Source: Myroides albus
GTDB taxonomy: Bacteria; Bacteroidota; Bacteroidia; Flavobacteriales; Flavobacteriaceae
Direction of reading: 5' to 3'
Length of the DNA: 64,000 bases
Assembly: GCF_009711045.1 (NCBI RefSeq)
Contig: NZ_WMJX01000009.1
Location: 1-64,000, forward strand
Shown: positions 18,756 to 28,016 of the stretch, piece after piece
Numbering within the stretch: the stretch's first letter is position 1
How the letters are laid out: every line of letters begins with the position of its first letter
Translations under genes and position numbers: made by a program
The notes under the pieces: model-generated
Seen by the model: only the letters and a program-made list of their open reading frames with translations
What the model was told of the DNA's origin: nothing
Databases searched by the model: none

Positions 18756-18926
18756 AAAGATAGGCAGGTCTCCTGACTTGTAACATTCTTTTACCGTCCT
18801 TCCCATCTACACATAGACAGTGGAACACTATGAGGGTAAAGAATTTTAAGTTACTTACAGTTGCGCGACAGTTCGTGATTTACACACGATTCCCTTTTCG
18901 TATACAGCTAAGTATAACCTTTCTTT
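18756..18926 (-). ncRNA. Cobalamin riboswitch
   Basis: Read on the minus strand, the conserved blocks occur in order. P1 5' AAAGAAAGG is at 18918-18926, AAAAGGGAA at 18890-18898, CGCAACTGTAA at 18855-18865, the B12-box-like CCACTGT at 18817-18823, GGGAAGGACGGTAA near 18791-18805, and GTCAGGAGACCTGCC at 18763-18777. P1 3' CCTATCTTT at 18756-18764 pairs with the 5' strand with one mismatch. This is a typical adenosylcobalamin aptamer of about 170 nt. No B12 uptake or synthesis gene follows: only a 45-codon ORF and a thioesterase gene. No clear intrinsic terminator lies just behind it, so control is probably translational. Confidence 0.93.
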
Positions 18927-19061
18927 GTTGATATTTTAATTCCTATTTTGGAATCTTGACAGCGAAGATAAGCAAACTTTGCAAATAAACTATCTTATAG
19001 CTTAAAATTACTGACCTACCTACTGACCAATCAGAAGGACTTCTTCGCCATACAGCAAAAA

Positions 19062-19085
19062 AAAGAGACCCAACTGAGTCTCTTT
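19062..19085 (-). terminator. Terminator of the LtaS-like gene
   Basis: An 8-bp perfect stem (AAAGAGAC / GTCTCTTT) with an 8-nt loop and flanking A/T runs follows the stop of the leftward gene by 6 bases. Confidence 0.75.
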
Positions 19086-19091
19086 CCAAGG

Positions 19092-21143
19092 CTAAAGTTG
19101 TTTTTTAAGTTCTTGTGCCTTATTGATATCTTGATAAATCTTAATCGTCTTCATCGTAGTAAATGATTTCATCTTTTCTAACATATACTTAGCATGAGTA
19201 GAATTTGCCTCGTCAATCTTTAACTTTCGCTTCTGTGACGAATTTGACCATGTATAGTAATAGGGTTGATTATTCTCTATTGCAACAGCTCCGATTGAAT
19301 CTGCTATAAAATTGTAATCATTAATAGCAAAGTGATATTTGCTCTCATTGCCAAATAAATTATCCCCTGTATACGTATAAATGGTTTCAGATAGACTCAA
19401 ATTAAAAAGGGTAGGAAATATATCTTTATGAGAAGATACTCTCTCTTGATCAAAATTACTTGGTTTATACTTCTCTGGAATATAAAACAAAATAGGCACA
19501 CTTCGCTTGAGGAAACCTTCTTCAGGAGAATATTCGAAAACTTGGCGAATATTGTGATCTCCAGAAGCTGCTATTATGGTATTCTCACCTAATGGAGAGT
19601 TCCTAACTTCTTCAATCAACTTAGCAAGCATTGCAGCACCATATTGATGAGAGTAAAAGTTGGCATAAGCTGTTTGCTCATCAACTCTTATCTTTTGTTT
19701 TAAACTATCTGGCATGACGATAGGTTGCGTTGTGTAACTTTTAGGAACAACAAAAGGCGTATGATTACTGATTGTCAAACCAAAAATGAATTTTGGTTTT
19801 CCATCATCTACTTTCAATTTATCTAAAATGTAATCCATTAAATAACCATCGTGAACCCCCCAAGCAAATTCTTCGGCACCAGGATAGGATTCTAAAATAT
19901 TATTCTTTCCTTCGATGTAATCAAAAGACTGTTTTTGAAGCATCTTATCTATATTACGCCAAGATATACTCGCTCCTGTCAAGAAATACGTATCGTATCC
20001 CTTGCTCTTAAAGGGAAGTGTAATAGCACTGCTAAAAGGAGTGTCAAAATACACAGATTGGGATATAATCGTCTTTGGTGTACCTAATATAAAATTCTCC
20101 AAAGTCTGTATCGTACCATTATAAGCTGATAAGCTATTCTTAAAATAGTATAGGTCATCTAATTGACCTGCCAGATCTCCGATAAGATTAAATTCTTTTG
20201 AATTCATGTCAAAGTAATGATTACTCATACTCTCCATCTGTAAGAATATAACATTAGGAGGATTTTGCTCTAAGAATTCACTATAGGCAGTCTTTCGCTC
20301 TAAATTATTGTCAAACAAATCAAGCTGCTCTCCTTTATAGTGCTGTAAAACACCAAGCAAACTTTCGTAACCATTAGCTTTTAATTCACTTTCAATATCG
20401 GGGTTTATCCTATTTTCCTTGCGTTCTGAGTTGGCAAACTTTAAACTATAAAGCGCATTATAACACAGTGAATTAACAAACTCATTAGCTGTAATATTGG
20501 TGTGCTCTCTGCGAAGCGTAAACACTCCTACACTTCCACGCATCCCAACAAAAACTAAAGGAAATAACAATAGTAAAACAAGTGATAAAGCTTTACTCTG
20601 TTGTATTATAGGACGTGCCAATGATTTCTTTACTCTTTTCGAAACAAATAACAACCCTACAATTGCAATCACATAAGTAATTAATATTTTGAAGATAGGA
20701 TAATCCGTCCATACTGAATTCAAAACAGCTGTAGTATCATCTTCAAAAATACCGAAGAACAAGAGATTGATATGAGATTGGAAAAACTGATAGAAAAAAT
20801 AGTCTATAATAATAAGTGATAAAAACACTACTAATACAAAGATTAAGTAGTACTTGATAAAGCTACCGTAAAAGCGACTATATCTTATATTAAAGCGCTT
20901 GGGTAAAAATAAAGATATAAGCCATAATAAAACAACTGGTAAAAATCCATAACAGATCGCTGAAACGTCAAAGCGAGCTCCGACAATAAAAGCCTCTATT
21001 ACTCCTACCTTATATGAAGACAAATCAGTGAAATTCCCGAAGGTGATTAAAAAACTCAATCTACCGAGGAAAAAAACAAATAAAAAGTATAAAAAATACT
21101 TTAGTCCGTTTAGACTTAAACGACGGAACAAATCTAAATTCAT
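19092..21143 (-). CDS. LTA synthase-like membrane sulfatase/phosphatase-fold transferase
   Basis: From the chosen start 683 residues: about five N-terminal membrane spans (roughly 1-190) and a large periplasmic alkaline-phosphatase-superfamily domain (about 250-600). The metal and nucleophile motifs are present: FLQMES (Glu), YNGTIQTLENF (probable Thr nucleophile) and ASGDHNIRQ (Asp-His). Gram-negative relatives transfer phosphoglycerol or phosphoethanolamine to envelope glycans or lipids, or act as sulfatases; which one applies here is unknown. An upstream Met at 21195-21197 would add 18 residues rich in Cys and Lys before MNLDLFRR, so ATG 21141-21143 is preferred. Single gene with its own terminator. 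Confidence 0.85.
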   Translation of the reverse strand: MNLDLFRRLSLNGLKYFLYFLFVFFLGRLSFLITFGNFTDLSSYKVGVIEAFIVGARFDVSAICYGFLPVVLLWLISLFLPKRFNIRYSRFYGSFIKYYLIFVLVVFLSLIIIDYFFYQFFQSHINLLFFGIFEDDTTAVLNSVWTDYPIFKILITYVIAIVGLLFVSKRVKKSLARPIIQQSKALSLVLLLLFPLVFVGMRGSVGVFTLRREHTNITANEFVNSLCYNALYSLKFANSERKENRINPDIESELKANGYESLLGVLQHYKGEQLDLFDNNLERKTAYSEFLEQNPPNVIFLQMESMSNHYFDMNSKEFNLIGDLAGQLDDLYYFKNSLSAYNGTIQTLENFILGTPKTIISQSVYFDTPFSSAITLPFKSKGYDTYFLTGASISWRNIDKMLQKQSFDYIEGKNNILESYPGAEEFAWGVHDGYLMDYILDKLKVDDGKPKFIFGLTISNHTPFVVPKSYTTQPIVMPDSLKQKIRVDEQTAYANFYSHQYGAAMLAKLIEEVRNSPLGENTIIAASGDHNIRQVFEYSPEEGFLKRSVPILFYIPEKYKPSNFDQERVSSHKDIFPTLFNLSLSETIYTYTGDNLFGNESKYHFAINDYNFIADSIGAVAIENNQPYYYTWSNSSQKRKLKIDEANSTHAKYMLEKMKSFTTMKTIKIYQDINKAQELKKQL

Positions 21144-21281
21144 TACAAAAATTGTTTTACTTTTTTTCAAAAAGCAAAAGTAACAATAAGATAACATTAA
21201 ATTAATATTGTTTCCACATTCTTTTCTTTCCTATATTTGAAGTGCTTACGAACAAAAAGTAAAATATTTTTAAAAAAGGTT

Positions 21282-21311
21282 TTGTAAGAGAAAAAAGACT
21301 TTATATATTTG
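21282..21311 (+). promoter_or_regulatory. rpmH promoter
   Basis: TTG at 21282-21284 is followed after 19 bases by TATATTTG at 21304-21311, a full consensus flavobacterial promoter. It lies 76 bases upstream of the rpmH start. Confidence 0.72.
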
Positions 21312-21387
21312 CACTCGGTTTTGGGGATACGTATCTTTCAAAGCTGATCATGAAATAGTTAAAATTTAAGATTTAAAGATAAAAGCA

Positions 21388-21549
21388 ATGAGCAAGAGAA
21401 CGTTTCAACCATCAAATAGAAAAAGAAGAAACAAACATGGTTTCATGGATAGAATGTCTACTCCTAACGGTAGAAAAGTATTAGCTGCAAGAAGAGCTAA
21501 AGGAAGACATAAATTAACTGTTTCTTGTGAAACAAGACATAAAAAATAA
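21388..21549 (+). CDS. rpmH: 50S ribosomal protein L34
   Basis: A 53-residue, highly basic protein starting [19 protein letters not shown] and containing [16 protein letters not shown], the L34 hallmarks. L34 is a small component of the large ribosomal subunit. It has a consensus promoter and an immediate terminator, so it is monocistronic. The usual partners rnpA and dnaA are not adjacent. Confidence 0.97.
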   Translation: MSKRTFQPSNRKRRNKHGFMDRMSTPNGRKVLAARRAKGRHKLTVSCETRHKK

Positions 21550-21572
21550 TGTTTTAAGAAAGCATAAATAAA

Positions 21573-21596
21573 GGTGTTACTATTGTTCGTAACGCC
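21573..21596 (+). terminator. rpmH terminator
   Basis: An 8-bp stem (GGTGTTAC / GTAACGCC, one G-T pair) with an 8-nt loop is followed by eight T residues, 23 bases after rpmH. Confidence 0.85.
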
Positions 21597-21712
21597 TTTT
21601 TTTATACTCTGTCTTAACGCAACGCACAATATCACATCACACACACACTACAACACTAAACTTACTTTATATTTAATTTGTTTAATTTATAAAGTAGAAA
21701 AACAACACAAAA

Positions 21713-24565
21713 ATGCCTAAAGACACTTCTATCAAAACGGTACTAATCATTGGTTCAGGACCAATTATTATCGGACAAGCTTGTGAATTTGATTACTCAG
21801 GTTCACAGTCAGCGAGATCATTAAAAGAAGAGGGAATTAAAGTTATCTTGGTTAACTCTAACCCTGCTACAATTATGACTGACCCTTCTATGGCAGATCA
21901 TATTTACTTAAAGCCATTAACAACAAGATCGATTATCGAAATTCTTGTTGCACACCCAGAAATTGATGCTGTATTACCAACTATGGGAGGACAGACAGCA
22001 TTAAACCTTTGTCTTGAATGTGACGATAAAGGAATTTGGGCTGACTTCGGAGTACGTTTGATTGGAGTGGACATTAATGCAATTAACATCACTGAAGATC
22101 GCGAGCAATTCAAACAACTTTTAGAGAAGATAGACGTTCCTGCAGCTCCTGCAAGTACAGCTACTTCTTTCTTAGAAGGAAAAGAGATCGCTCAAAAATT
22201 TGGTTTCCCATTAGTTATTCGTCCTTCTTTTACCTTAGGAGGTACTGGAGCTGCTTTCGTTCACAAAGAAGAAGACTTCGACGATTTATTAACCTATGGA
22301 CTAGAAGCCTCACCTATCCACGAAGTTTTAATTGACAAAGCTTTACTTGGGTGGAAAGAGTACGAATTAGAATTATTACGCGACAAAAATGATAACGTAG
22401 TAATCATCTGTACTATTGAGAATATGGACCCTATGGGTATCCACACTGGAGATAGTATCACTGTAGCACCTGCTATGACATTATCAGATAGAACATTCCA
22501 AAGAATGCGTGACCTATCAATCAAGATGATGCGTAGTATCGGTAACTTCGCAGGAGGATGTAACGTACAGTTCGCTGTATCACCAGACGAAAAAGAAGAT
22601 ATCGTAGCTATTGAGATTAACCCACGTGTATCTCGTTCTTCTGCATTAGCTTCTAAAGCGACTGGTTACCCTATCGCTAAGATTGCAACTAAGCTTGCCT
22701 TAGGATATACGCTTGATGAATTACAAAATCAGATTACTAAATCTACTTCAGCTTTGTTCGAGCCGACTTTAGACTATGTAATCGTTAAAATACCTCGTTG
22801 GAACTTTGACAAATTTGAAGGTGCTGATAGAACATTAGGTCTTCAAATGAAATCTGTAGGTGAGGTTATGGGTATCGGACGTTCGTTCCAAGAAGCTTTA
22901 CACAAAGCAACTCAATCATTAGAGATTAAACGAAATGGTTTAGGAGCAGACGGTAAAGGATACACTAACTATGATCAAATTATCGATAAACTTACTCACG
23001 CAAGTTGGGATAGAGTTTTCGTAATCTATGATGCCATCCAACACGGTATTCCATTAAGTAGAATTCACGAAATCACAAAAATAGACATGTGGTTCTTAAA
23101 ACAATACGAAGAACTATACATGTTAGAAAAAGAGATTTCTAAATATACATTAGAAACATTGCCGAAAGATTTATTACTTGAGGCTAAACAAAAAGGGTTC
23201 GCTGATAGACAAATTGCTCACATGCTAAATACACTTGAGAGTAAAGTTCACACATTACGTGATGAAATGAATATTCAACGTGTGTTTAAACTTGTAGATA
23301 CTTGTGCGGCTGAGTTCCCTGCTAAAACTCCTTACTACTACTCTACTTTCGAGGCTGAAATCGAAAGACCTGACGGCACGCGTTATGTTTCTAACGAAAG
23401 TGTTGTTTCAGATAAGAAAAAAGTAGTGGTATTAGGTTCAGGACCTAACCGTATCGGTCAAGGTATTGAATTTGATTACTCATGTGTACACGGAGTATTA
23501 GCTGCTGAAGAATGTGGATACGAAACAATTATGATTAACTGTAACCCAGAGACAGTGTCTACTGACTTTGATACAGCGAACAAATTATACTTCGAACCAG
23601 TATTCTGGGAACATATCTATGACATCATCCAACACGAAAAACCAGAAGGGGTAATCGTACAGTTAGGTGGTCAAACAGCGCTGAAACTAGCTGAAAAACT
23701 CGAAAAGAATGGTATTAAGATCTTAGGGACTAGCTTTGACGCATTAGACTTAGCAGAAGACAGAGGTCGTTTCTCTGAATTATTAGAGCAACTAGATATC
23801 CCATTCCCTCAATTCGGGGTGGCCAAAACAGCTGAACAAGCATTAAAACTTGCAGATCAATTAGACTTCCCTCTATTAGTAAGACCTTCTTATGTATTAG
23901 GAGGACAAGGAATGAAGATCGTTATCAACAAAAAAGAATTAGAAGAGCACGTAATCGAACTACTGAACTCTATTCCTGGTAACTCATTATTACTTGACCA
24001 TTATTTAGCAGGAGCTATTGAGGCTGAAGCAGATGCTATCTGTGACGGTGAGAATGTACACATCATCGGTATTATGGAGCATATAGAACCATGTGGAGTT
24101 CACTCAGGTGATAGCCATGCTATGTTACCTCCATTCAACTTAGGAGAGTTTGTATTAAACCAAATAAAAGACCACACACGCAAGATAGCAGTTGCTCTTA
24201 AAACAGTTGGTTTAATCAATATTCAGTTTGCAATTAAAGATGATATTGTATACATCATCGAAGCAAACCCAAGAGCATCGAGAACAGTACCATTCATCGC
24301 AAAAGCGTATGGAGAACCTTATGTAAACTACGCTACAAAAGTAATGTTAGGACACAACAAGGTAACAGATTTCGACTTTAATCCACAGTTGAAAGGATAT
24401 GCTATCAAAACACCAGTCTTTTCATTTAATAAGTTCAAAAACGTAAATAAAGCTTTAGGCCCTGAAATGAAATCAACAGGAGAGAGTATCTTATTTATTG
24501 AGAACTTAAGAGATGATCAGTTCTATGAAATCTATTCTCGTAGAAAAATGTACTTAAGTAGATAA
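21713..24565 (+). CDS. carB: Carbamoyl-phosphate synthase large subunit, lacking the allosteric domain
   Basis: A 950-residue synthetase making carbamoyl phosphate from bicarbonate, ammonia (from glutamine via CarA) and two ATP. Both ATP-grasp halves are intact, each starting with VLIIGSGPIIIGQACEFDYS and VVLGSGPNRIGQGIEFDYS. The E. coli protein is about 1073 residues; here the C-terminal MGS-like regulatory domain (UMP/ornithine/IMP site) is missing. The stop is followed by a terminator and no remnant, so this is a true short form. carA is not adjacent. Confidence 0.95.
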   Translation: MPKDTSIKTVLIIGSGPIIIGQACEFDYSGSQSARSLKEEGIKVILVNSNPATIMTDPSMADHIYLKPLTTRSIIEILVAHPEIDAVLPTMGGQTALNLCLECDDKGIWADFGVRLIGVDINAINITEDREQFKQLLEKIDVPAAPASTATSFLEGKEIAQKFGFPLVIRPSFTLGGTGAAFVHKEEDFDDLLTYGLEASPIHEVLIDKALLGWKEYELELLRDKNDNVVIICTIENMDPMGIHTGDSITVAPAMTLSDRTFQRMRDLSIKMMRSIGNFAGGCNVQFAVSPDEKEDIVAIEINPRVSRSSALASKATGYPIAKIATKLALGYTLDELQNQITKSTSALFEPTLDYVIVKIPRWNFDKFEGADRTLGLQMKSVGEVMGIGRSFQEALHKATQSLEIKRNGLGADGKGYTNYDQIIDKLTHASWDRVFVIYDAIQHGIPLSRIHEITKIDMWFLKQYEELYMLEKEISKYTLETLPKDLLLEAKQKGFADRQIAHMLNTLESKVHTLRDEMNIQRVFKLVDTCAAEFPAKTPYYYSTFEAEIERPDGTRYVSNESVVSDKKKVVVLGSGPNRIGQGIEFDYSCVHGVLAAEECGYETIMINCNPETVSTDFDTANKLYFEPVFWEHIYDIIQHEKPEGVIVQLGGQTALKLAEKLEKNGIKILGTSFDALDLAEDRGRFSELLEQLDIPFPQFGVAKTAEQALKLADQLDFPLLVRPSYVLGGQGMKIVINKKELEEHVIELLNSIPGNSLLLDHYLAGAIEAEADAICDGENVHIIGIMEHIEPCGVHSGDSHAMLPPFNLGEFVLNQIKDHTRKIAVALKTVGLINIQFAIKDDIVYIIEANPRASRTVPFIAKAYGEPYVNYATKVMLGHNKVTDFDFNPQLKGYAIKTPVFSFNKFKNVNKALGPEMKSTGESILFIENLRDDQFYEIYSRRKMYLSR

Positions 24566-24586
24566 TCTTTAAGACTTAAATATTCA

Positions 24587-24617
24587 AAAAGAGGTATATG
24601 TAAAATATACCTCTTTT
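24587..24617 (+). terminator. carB terminator
   Basis: A 12-bp perfect stem (AAAAGAGGTATA / TATACCTCTTTT) with a 7-nt loop and a T-run starts 22 bases after carB. Confidence 0.88.
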
Positions 24618-24669
24618 TTTTGCGATAAAGCTTAGCAATACTTTTTCCTACAACCCAAGATATAATTGT

Positions 24670-24677
24670 TATTTTTG
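24670..24677 (+). promoter_or_regulatory. Probable rmuC -7 element
   Basis: TATTTTTG matches TAnnTTTG and lies 25 bases upstream of the rmuC start. No TTG is found at the expected upstream distance, so the call is tentative. Confidence 0.4.
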
Positions 24678-24702
24678 ACCTTTATCAATAAACCATCCTC
24701 TT

Positions 24703-26037
24703 ATGTCACATGAAATTCTTGTTGCATTATTAGCCATACTAATCGTTCTTGCTTTTTTTATCGGTAGATCATCGAAAAGAGATCAACAAGGAACCAGTGA
24801 AGAAACTATAAAATTAAAGGCCGAAAATGAGTTTCAAAGTAAACTTATTACCCAATTACAACAAGAAAAAAAACAGGTCGAAGAACAAGCAGACCTATTT
24901 CGATTGGACAATCAAGAACTAATTGCCCGTATATCTATTCGAGATACAGAATACAACAATCTAAAAGAGCGATTAGAAGTACAACAAAAAGAAACTATTG
25001 CACTACAAGAAAAGTTCTCTAATGAATTTGAAAATTTAGCTAATAAAATTTTAGAAGACAAAAGCGAGAAATTCACCAAACAGAATAAAGTGAATTTAGA
25101 ATCACTGCTCTCCCCTCTACAAGAAAAGATAATGCACTTTGAACAAAAAGTAGAGCAAACCCATAAAGAAAGCATAGACCACCACGCTGCATTGCGCCAA
25201 CAAATCTTTGGTTTACAACAAATGAATCAAAAGATGAGTGAGGAAACCATTAACCTAACCAAAGCTTTAAAAGGCGATAATAAAATGCAGGGGAATTGGG
25301 GTGAAATGATTTTGGAAAGTGTATTAGAAAAATCGGGCTTAGAAAAGGGAAGAGAATACGAAACACAGCAAAGTTATACTTCCGAAAATGGCAATAGACT
25401 GCAACCAGACGTAGTTATTCACTTACCAGATCAACGTCATATGGTTATCGATTCAAAAGTATCACTTATTGCCTACGAACAATATATAAATGCAGTAGAT
25501 GAAGATCAACAAAAAAAATATCTACACGAACACCTCTACTCTATAAAAAGACATATAGATGGCTTATCAGAAAAGAATTACTTTGAGCTTTATAAAGGCA
25601 CAAGTCCTGATTTTGTATTGCTTTTTATTCCAATAGAAACAGCATTTTCTATCGCCATTAATGCAGATAATACACTATACACAAAAGCTTTTGAGAAGAA
25701 TATTGTCATTGTTACACCTTCTACGCTATTGGCAACACTACGCACCATTGAATCAATGTGGACCCAGAGAAAGCAACAAGAAAATGCGTATGAAATAGCA
25801 AGACAGGCAGGGTTATTATATGACAAGTTTGTTGGTCTTACCAATGACTTAAGTAAAATAGGAAAGAAATTAGATGAAACGAAGAACGAATATGACAGCG
25901 CCTTCAACAAACTTAGCCAAGGAAAAGGAAACCTTATCACTTCTGTACAAAAACTCAAAGAGATGGGCGCTAAAGCTAAAAAGAGTCTTGATCCTTCTTT
26001 TACAAATCGAATAGACTATTCTGACGACATAGAATAA
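24703..26037 (+). CDS. rmuC: DNA recombination protein RmuC
   Basis: A 444-residue protein. It has an N-terminal membrane segment (about 5-22, ending FFIGRSSKR), a long coiled coil (about 30-165, rich in Glu, Lys and Gln), and the RmuC domain (about 180-400) with GNWGEMILESVLEKSGL, QPDVVIHLPD and VIDSKVSL. The last two resemble a PD-(D/E)xK nuclease core. RmuC limits recombination at inverted repeats in E. coli. Single gene between two terminators. Confidence 0.93.
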   Translation: MSHEILVALLAILIVLAFFIGRSSKRDQQGTSEETIKLKAENEFQSKLITQLQQEKKQVEEQADLFRLDNQELIARISIRDTEYNNLKERLEVQQKETIALQEKFSNEFENLANKILEDKSEKFTKQNKVNLESLLSPLQEKIMHFEQKVEQTHKESIDHHAALRQQIFGLQQMNQKMSEETINLTKALKGDNKMQGNWGEMILESVLEKSGLEKGREYETQQSYTSENGNRLQPDVVIHLPDQRHMVIDSKVSLIAYEQYINAVDEDQQKKYLHEHLYSIKRHIDGLSEKNYFELYKGTSPDFVLLFIPIETAFSIAINADNTLYTKAFEKNIVIVTPSTLLATLRTIESMWTQRKQQENAYEIARQAGLLYDKFVGLTNDLSKIGKKLDETKNEYDSAFNKLSQGKGNLITSVQKLKEMGAKAKKSLDPSFTNRIDYSDDIE

Positions 26038-26052
26038 CACAATTCACAACTC

Positions 26053-26078
26053 AAAGGTATAAGTAATCTTATACCTTT
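26053..26078 (+). terminator. rmuC terminator
   Basis: An 11-bp perfect stem (AAAGGTATAAG / CTTATACCTTT) with a 4-nt loop and a T-run starts 16 bases after rmuC. Confidence 0.88.
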
Positions 26079-26367
26079 TTTATTTGCCTCTACTATTCCT
26101 GTGAGATACTAAGCCAACATTTCTCTTAAAAGTTAAATGACTATATGATCATAAATCAACAATAATGATTTAGATCAATGACATTATAATAAACCTTATA
26201 TCCTTACACATTACGCAACAAAACTTATAAAATTAAGATTATTACGATAAATAAAAATTGTTTTTTTATTATAAATCCATTAGAAATTTTTTAGTGTACA
26301 TAGGATAACGTACTTTTGCATCACTAATAAAAAATAAAGATTATTTAATATTTAAAAACTTCAATCT
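26079..26367 (+). promoter_or_regulatory. mgtE upstream region with -7 element
   Basis: TACTTTTG at 26311-26318 is a good TAnnTTTG match 50 bases before mgtE. Further upstream an imperfect inverted repeat (TGATCATAAATCA at 26146-26158, TGATTTAGATCA at 26166-26177) could be an operator. I see no known magnesium riboswitch fold and no gene. Confidence 0.45.
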
Positions 26368-27681
26368 ATGACATTTAAAGATTTGCACCCAGCCGACATA
26401 GCTGAAGCTATCTCTGAGATGAAGAGAAAAGAGCGAAACCTTGAATTTCTAAAGCTTTCTCCTGATCTGAAGGTCGAAGTATTCTCATTTTTAGATATAA
26501 ATATACAAGAGGAGATTGTTCGCAGTATGACTCAAGAGGATTATGCGGAAGTTTTAAATAATCTTGAACCAGATGACCGTACTGAATTACTTGAAAATTT
26601 TCCTGATGAGTTAATCAAATACTCTATTAACTTACTGAATGCGGAAGAAAAACAGATAGCGCTTAACCTAATTGGATATAATGAAGATAGTATTGCGAGG
26701 TTAATGACGCCCTTGTATATACAAACAAAGGCGAATAGAACTGTCAAACAAGTCTTTCAACACATTAAAAAATACGGTAAAAAAGCGGAGACTTTAAACT
26801 ATATTTATGTAGTCGATGATCACAATCGATTAATTGATGACTTAAAAGTTGGAGAATTACTTCTTGCAGAAGAAGATACACTTATATCTGAATTGATAGA
26901 TAGTAATTTTATTGCTATAACGACAACTACACACACAGAGGAAGCATTTGATATTTTTGAAAAATACGATCGCTCTGCTTTACCTATTATAACGGAAAAA
27001 GGAGTATTAGTCGGTATTGTTACATTCGATGATATCTTAGACGCTATTAAAGATAGGGATACAGAAGATATTCAGAAGTTTGGGGGGATGGAAGAATTAG
27101 ATCTTTCGTATACTCAAACACCATTATTTGAATTAGTTAGAAAAAGAGCCGGTTGGTTAATTATCCTTTTCCTTGGAGAAATGCTTACAGCATCTGCAAT
27201 GGGACATTTTGAAGATGAAATAGAAAAGGCAGTAGTATTAGCCTTATTCGTTCCACTTATCATTTCCAGTGGAGGTAACTCCGGATCTCAAGCAGCCTCA
27301 TTAATTATACGTTCTATGGCCTTAGGAGAGCTAAAAATAAGCGATTGGTGGTATGTAATGCGCAAAGAACTTGCATCAGGAGTAATGTTGGGAGGTATCT
27401 TAGGTATTATAGGTTTTGTTAGAATTCTTATTTGGCAAAAATCGCACATTTATGACTATGGTGAACATTGGGTTTATGTAGGACTAAGTGTTGCAGTTTC
27501 CCTTCTCTTTATTGTTTTATGGGGAACGTTATCAGGCTCACTGATTCCATTTATCTTGCGAAAACTTGGTATGGACCCAGCAACTGCATCCGCTCCGTTT
27601 GTAGCAACCTTAGTAGACGTTTCTGGATTAATCATTTACTTTACAATTGCAGCAATGTTCTTAACAGGAAAAATATTATAA
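26368..27681 (+). CDS. mgtE: Magnesium transporter MgtE
   Basis: A 437-residue MgtE-type Mg2+ channel. In order: the N-terminal Mg-sensing helical domain (about 1-125, with HPADIAEAI), two CBS domains (about 130-250, including the MTPLYIQ start and YDRSALPIITEKGVLVGIVT), a plug helix, and five membrane spans (about 275-437, with ISSGGNSGSQAASLIIRSMALGE lining the pore). Length is normal. In the known structure Mg2+ binding to the N and CBS domains closes the pore. Single gene with its own terminator. Confidence 0.95.
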   Translation: MTFKDLHPADIAEAISEMKRKERNLEFLKLSPDLKVEVFSFLDINIQEEIVRSMTQEDYAEVLNNLEPDDRTELLENFPDELIKYSINLLNAEEKQIALNLIGYNEDSIARLMTPLYIQTKANRTVKQVFQHIKKYGKKAETLNYIYVVDDHNRLIDDLKVGELLLAEEDTLISELIDSNFIAITTTTHTEEAFDIFEKYDRSALPIITEKGVLVGIVTFDDILDAIKDRDTEDIQKFGGMEELDLSYTQTPLFELVRKRAGWLIILFLGEMLTASAMGHFEDEIEKAVVLALFVPLIISSGGNSGSQAASLIIRSMALGELKISDWWYVMRKELASGVMLGGILGIIGFVRILIWQKSHIYDYGEHWVYVGLSVAVSLLFIVLWGTLSGSLIPFILRKLGMDPATASAPFVATLVDVSGLIIYFTIAAMFLTGKIL

Positions 27682-27697
27682 AAATACAGGTTAACAA

Positions 27698-27731
27698 AAA
27701 AGGTGTAAGTACTTGAATACTTACACCTTTT
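27698..27731 (+). terminator. mgtE terminator
   Basis: A 14-bp perfect stem (AAAAGGTGTAAGTA / TACTTACACCTTTT) with a 6-nt loop and T-run. It also lies just past the stop of the leftward small lipoprotein gene at 27741 and can serve both strands. Confidence 0.88.
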
Positions 27732-27740
27732 TTTTGTTAC

Positions 27741-27965
27741 CTACTGTTGAGGAAGTGTTCTATATGGACTTAATATCTTTCCTTCTCCTGTCATAATAGG
27801 AGAAATTTCTCTGTTGTAAATTTCAGAACTGACATCCTTATCATACACTTCAACACTTTTTTTGTATGCTGTCTTATAGTCATTTGATTTAGCACTTAAA
27901 CCAACTTTACCACTACAAGACGAAACGATAAACGCTATTACGCTAAGTTTATATAAGATACTCAT
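27741..27965 (-). CDS. Small lipoprotein of unknown function
   Basis: A 74-residue predicted lipoprotein. From Met at 27963-27965 the protein starts MSILYKLSVIAFIVSSCSG, with a hydrophobic core and a lipobox-like FIVSSC, and the mature part is short, Lys/Tyr/Ser-rich and hydrophilic. An upstream Met at 27978-27980 would add five residues. No family is recognised. It lies between mgtE (convergent) and the Fsr-like transporter (same strand, 51 bases upstream), with which it may share a transcript. Confidence 0.6.
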   Translation of the reverse strand: MSILYKLSVIAFIVSSCSGKVGLSAKSNDYKTAYKKSVEVYDKDVSSEIYNREISPIMTGEGKILSPYRTLPQQ

Positions 27966-28016
27966 ACTATTGACTATCAAAAAGTTAATACACTCAAAGA
28001 TAGCAATAAATATAAA

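Noticed and set aside
18726..18806. N-terminal extension of the small ORF behind the cobalamin riboswitch
   Set aside because: The extra 27 codons lie within conserved aptamer sequence; coding is not needed to explain them.
24566..24620. Possible frameshift removing the C-terminal domain of CarB
   Set aside because: A terminator follows the stop within 25 bases and no MGS-like sequence is found in any frame downstream, so the short form is genuine.
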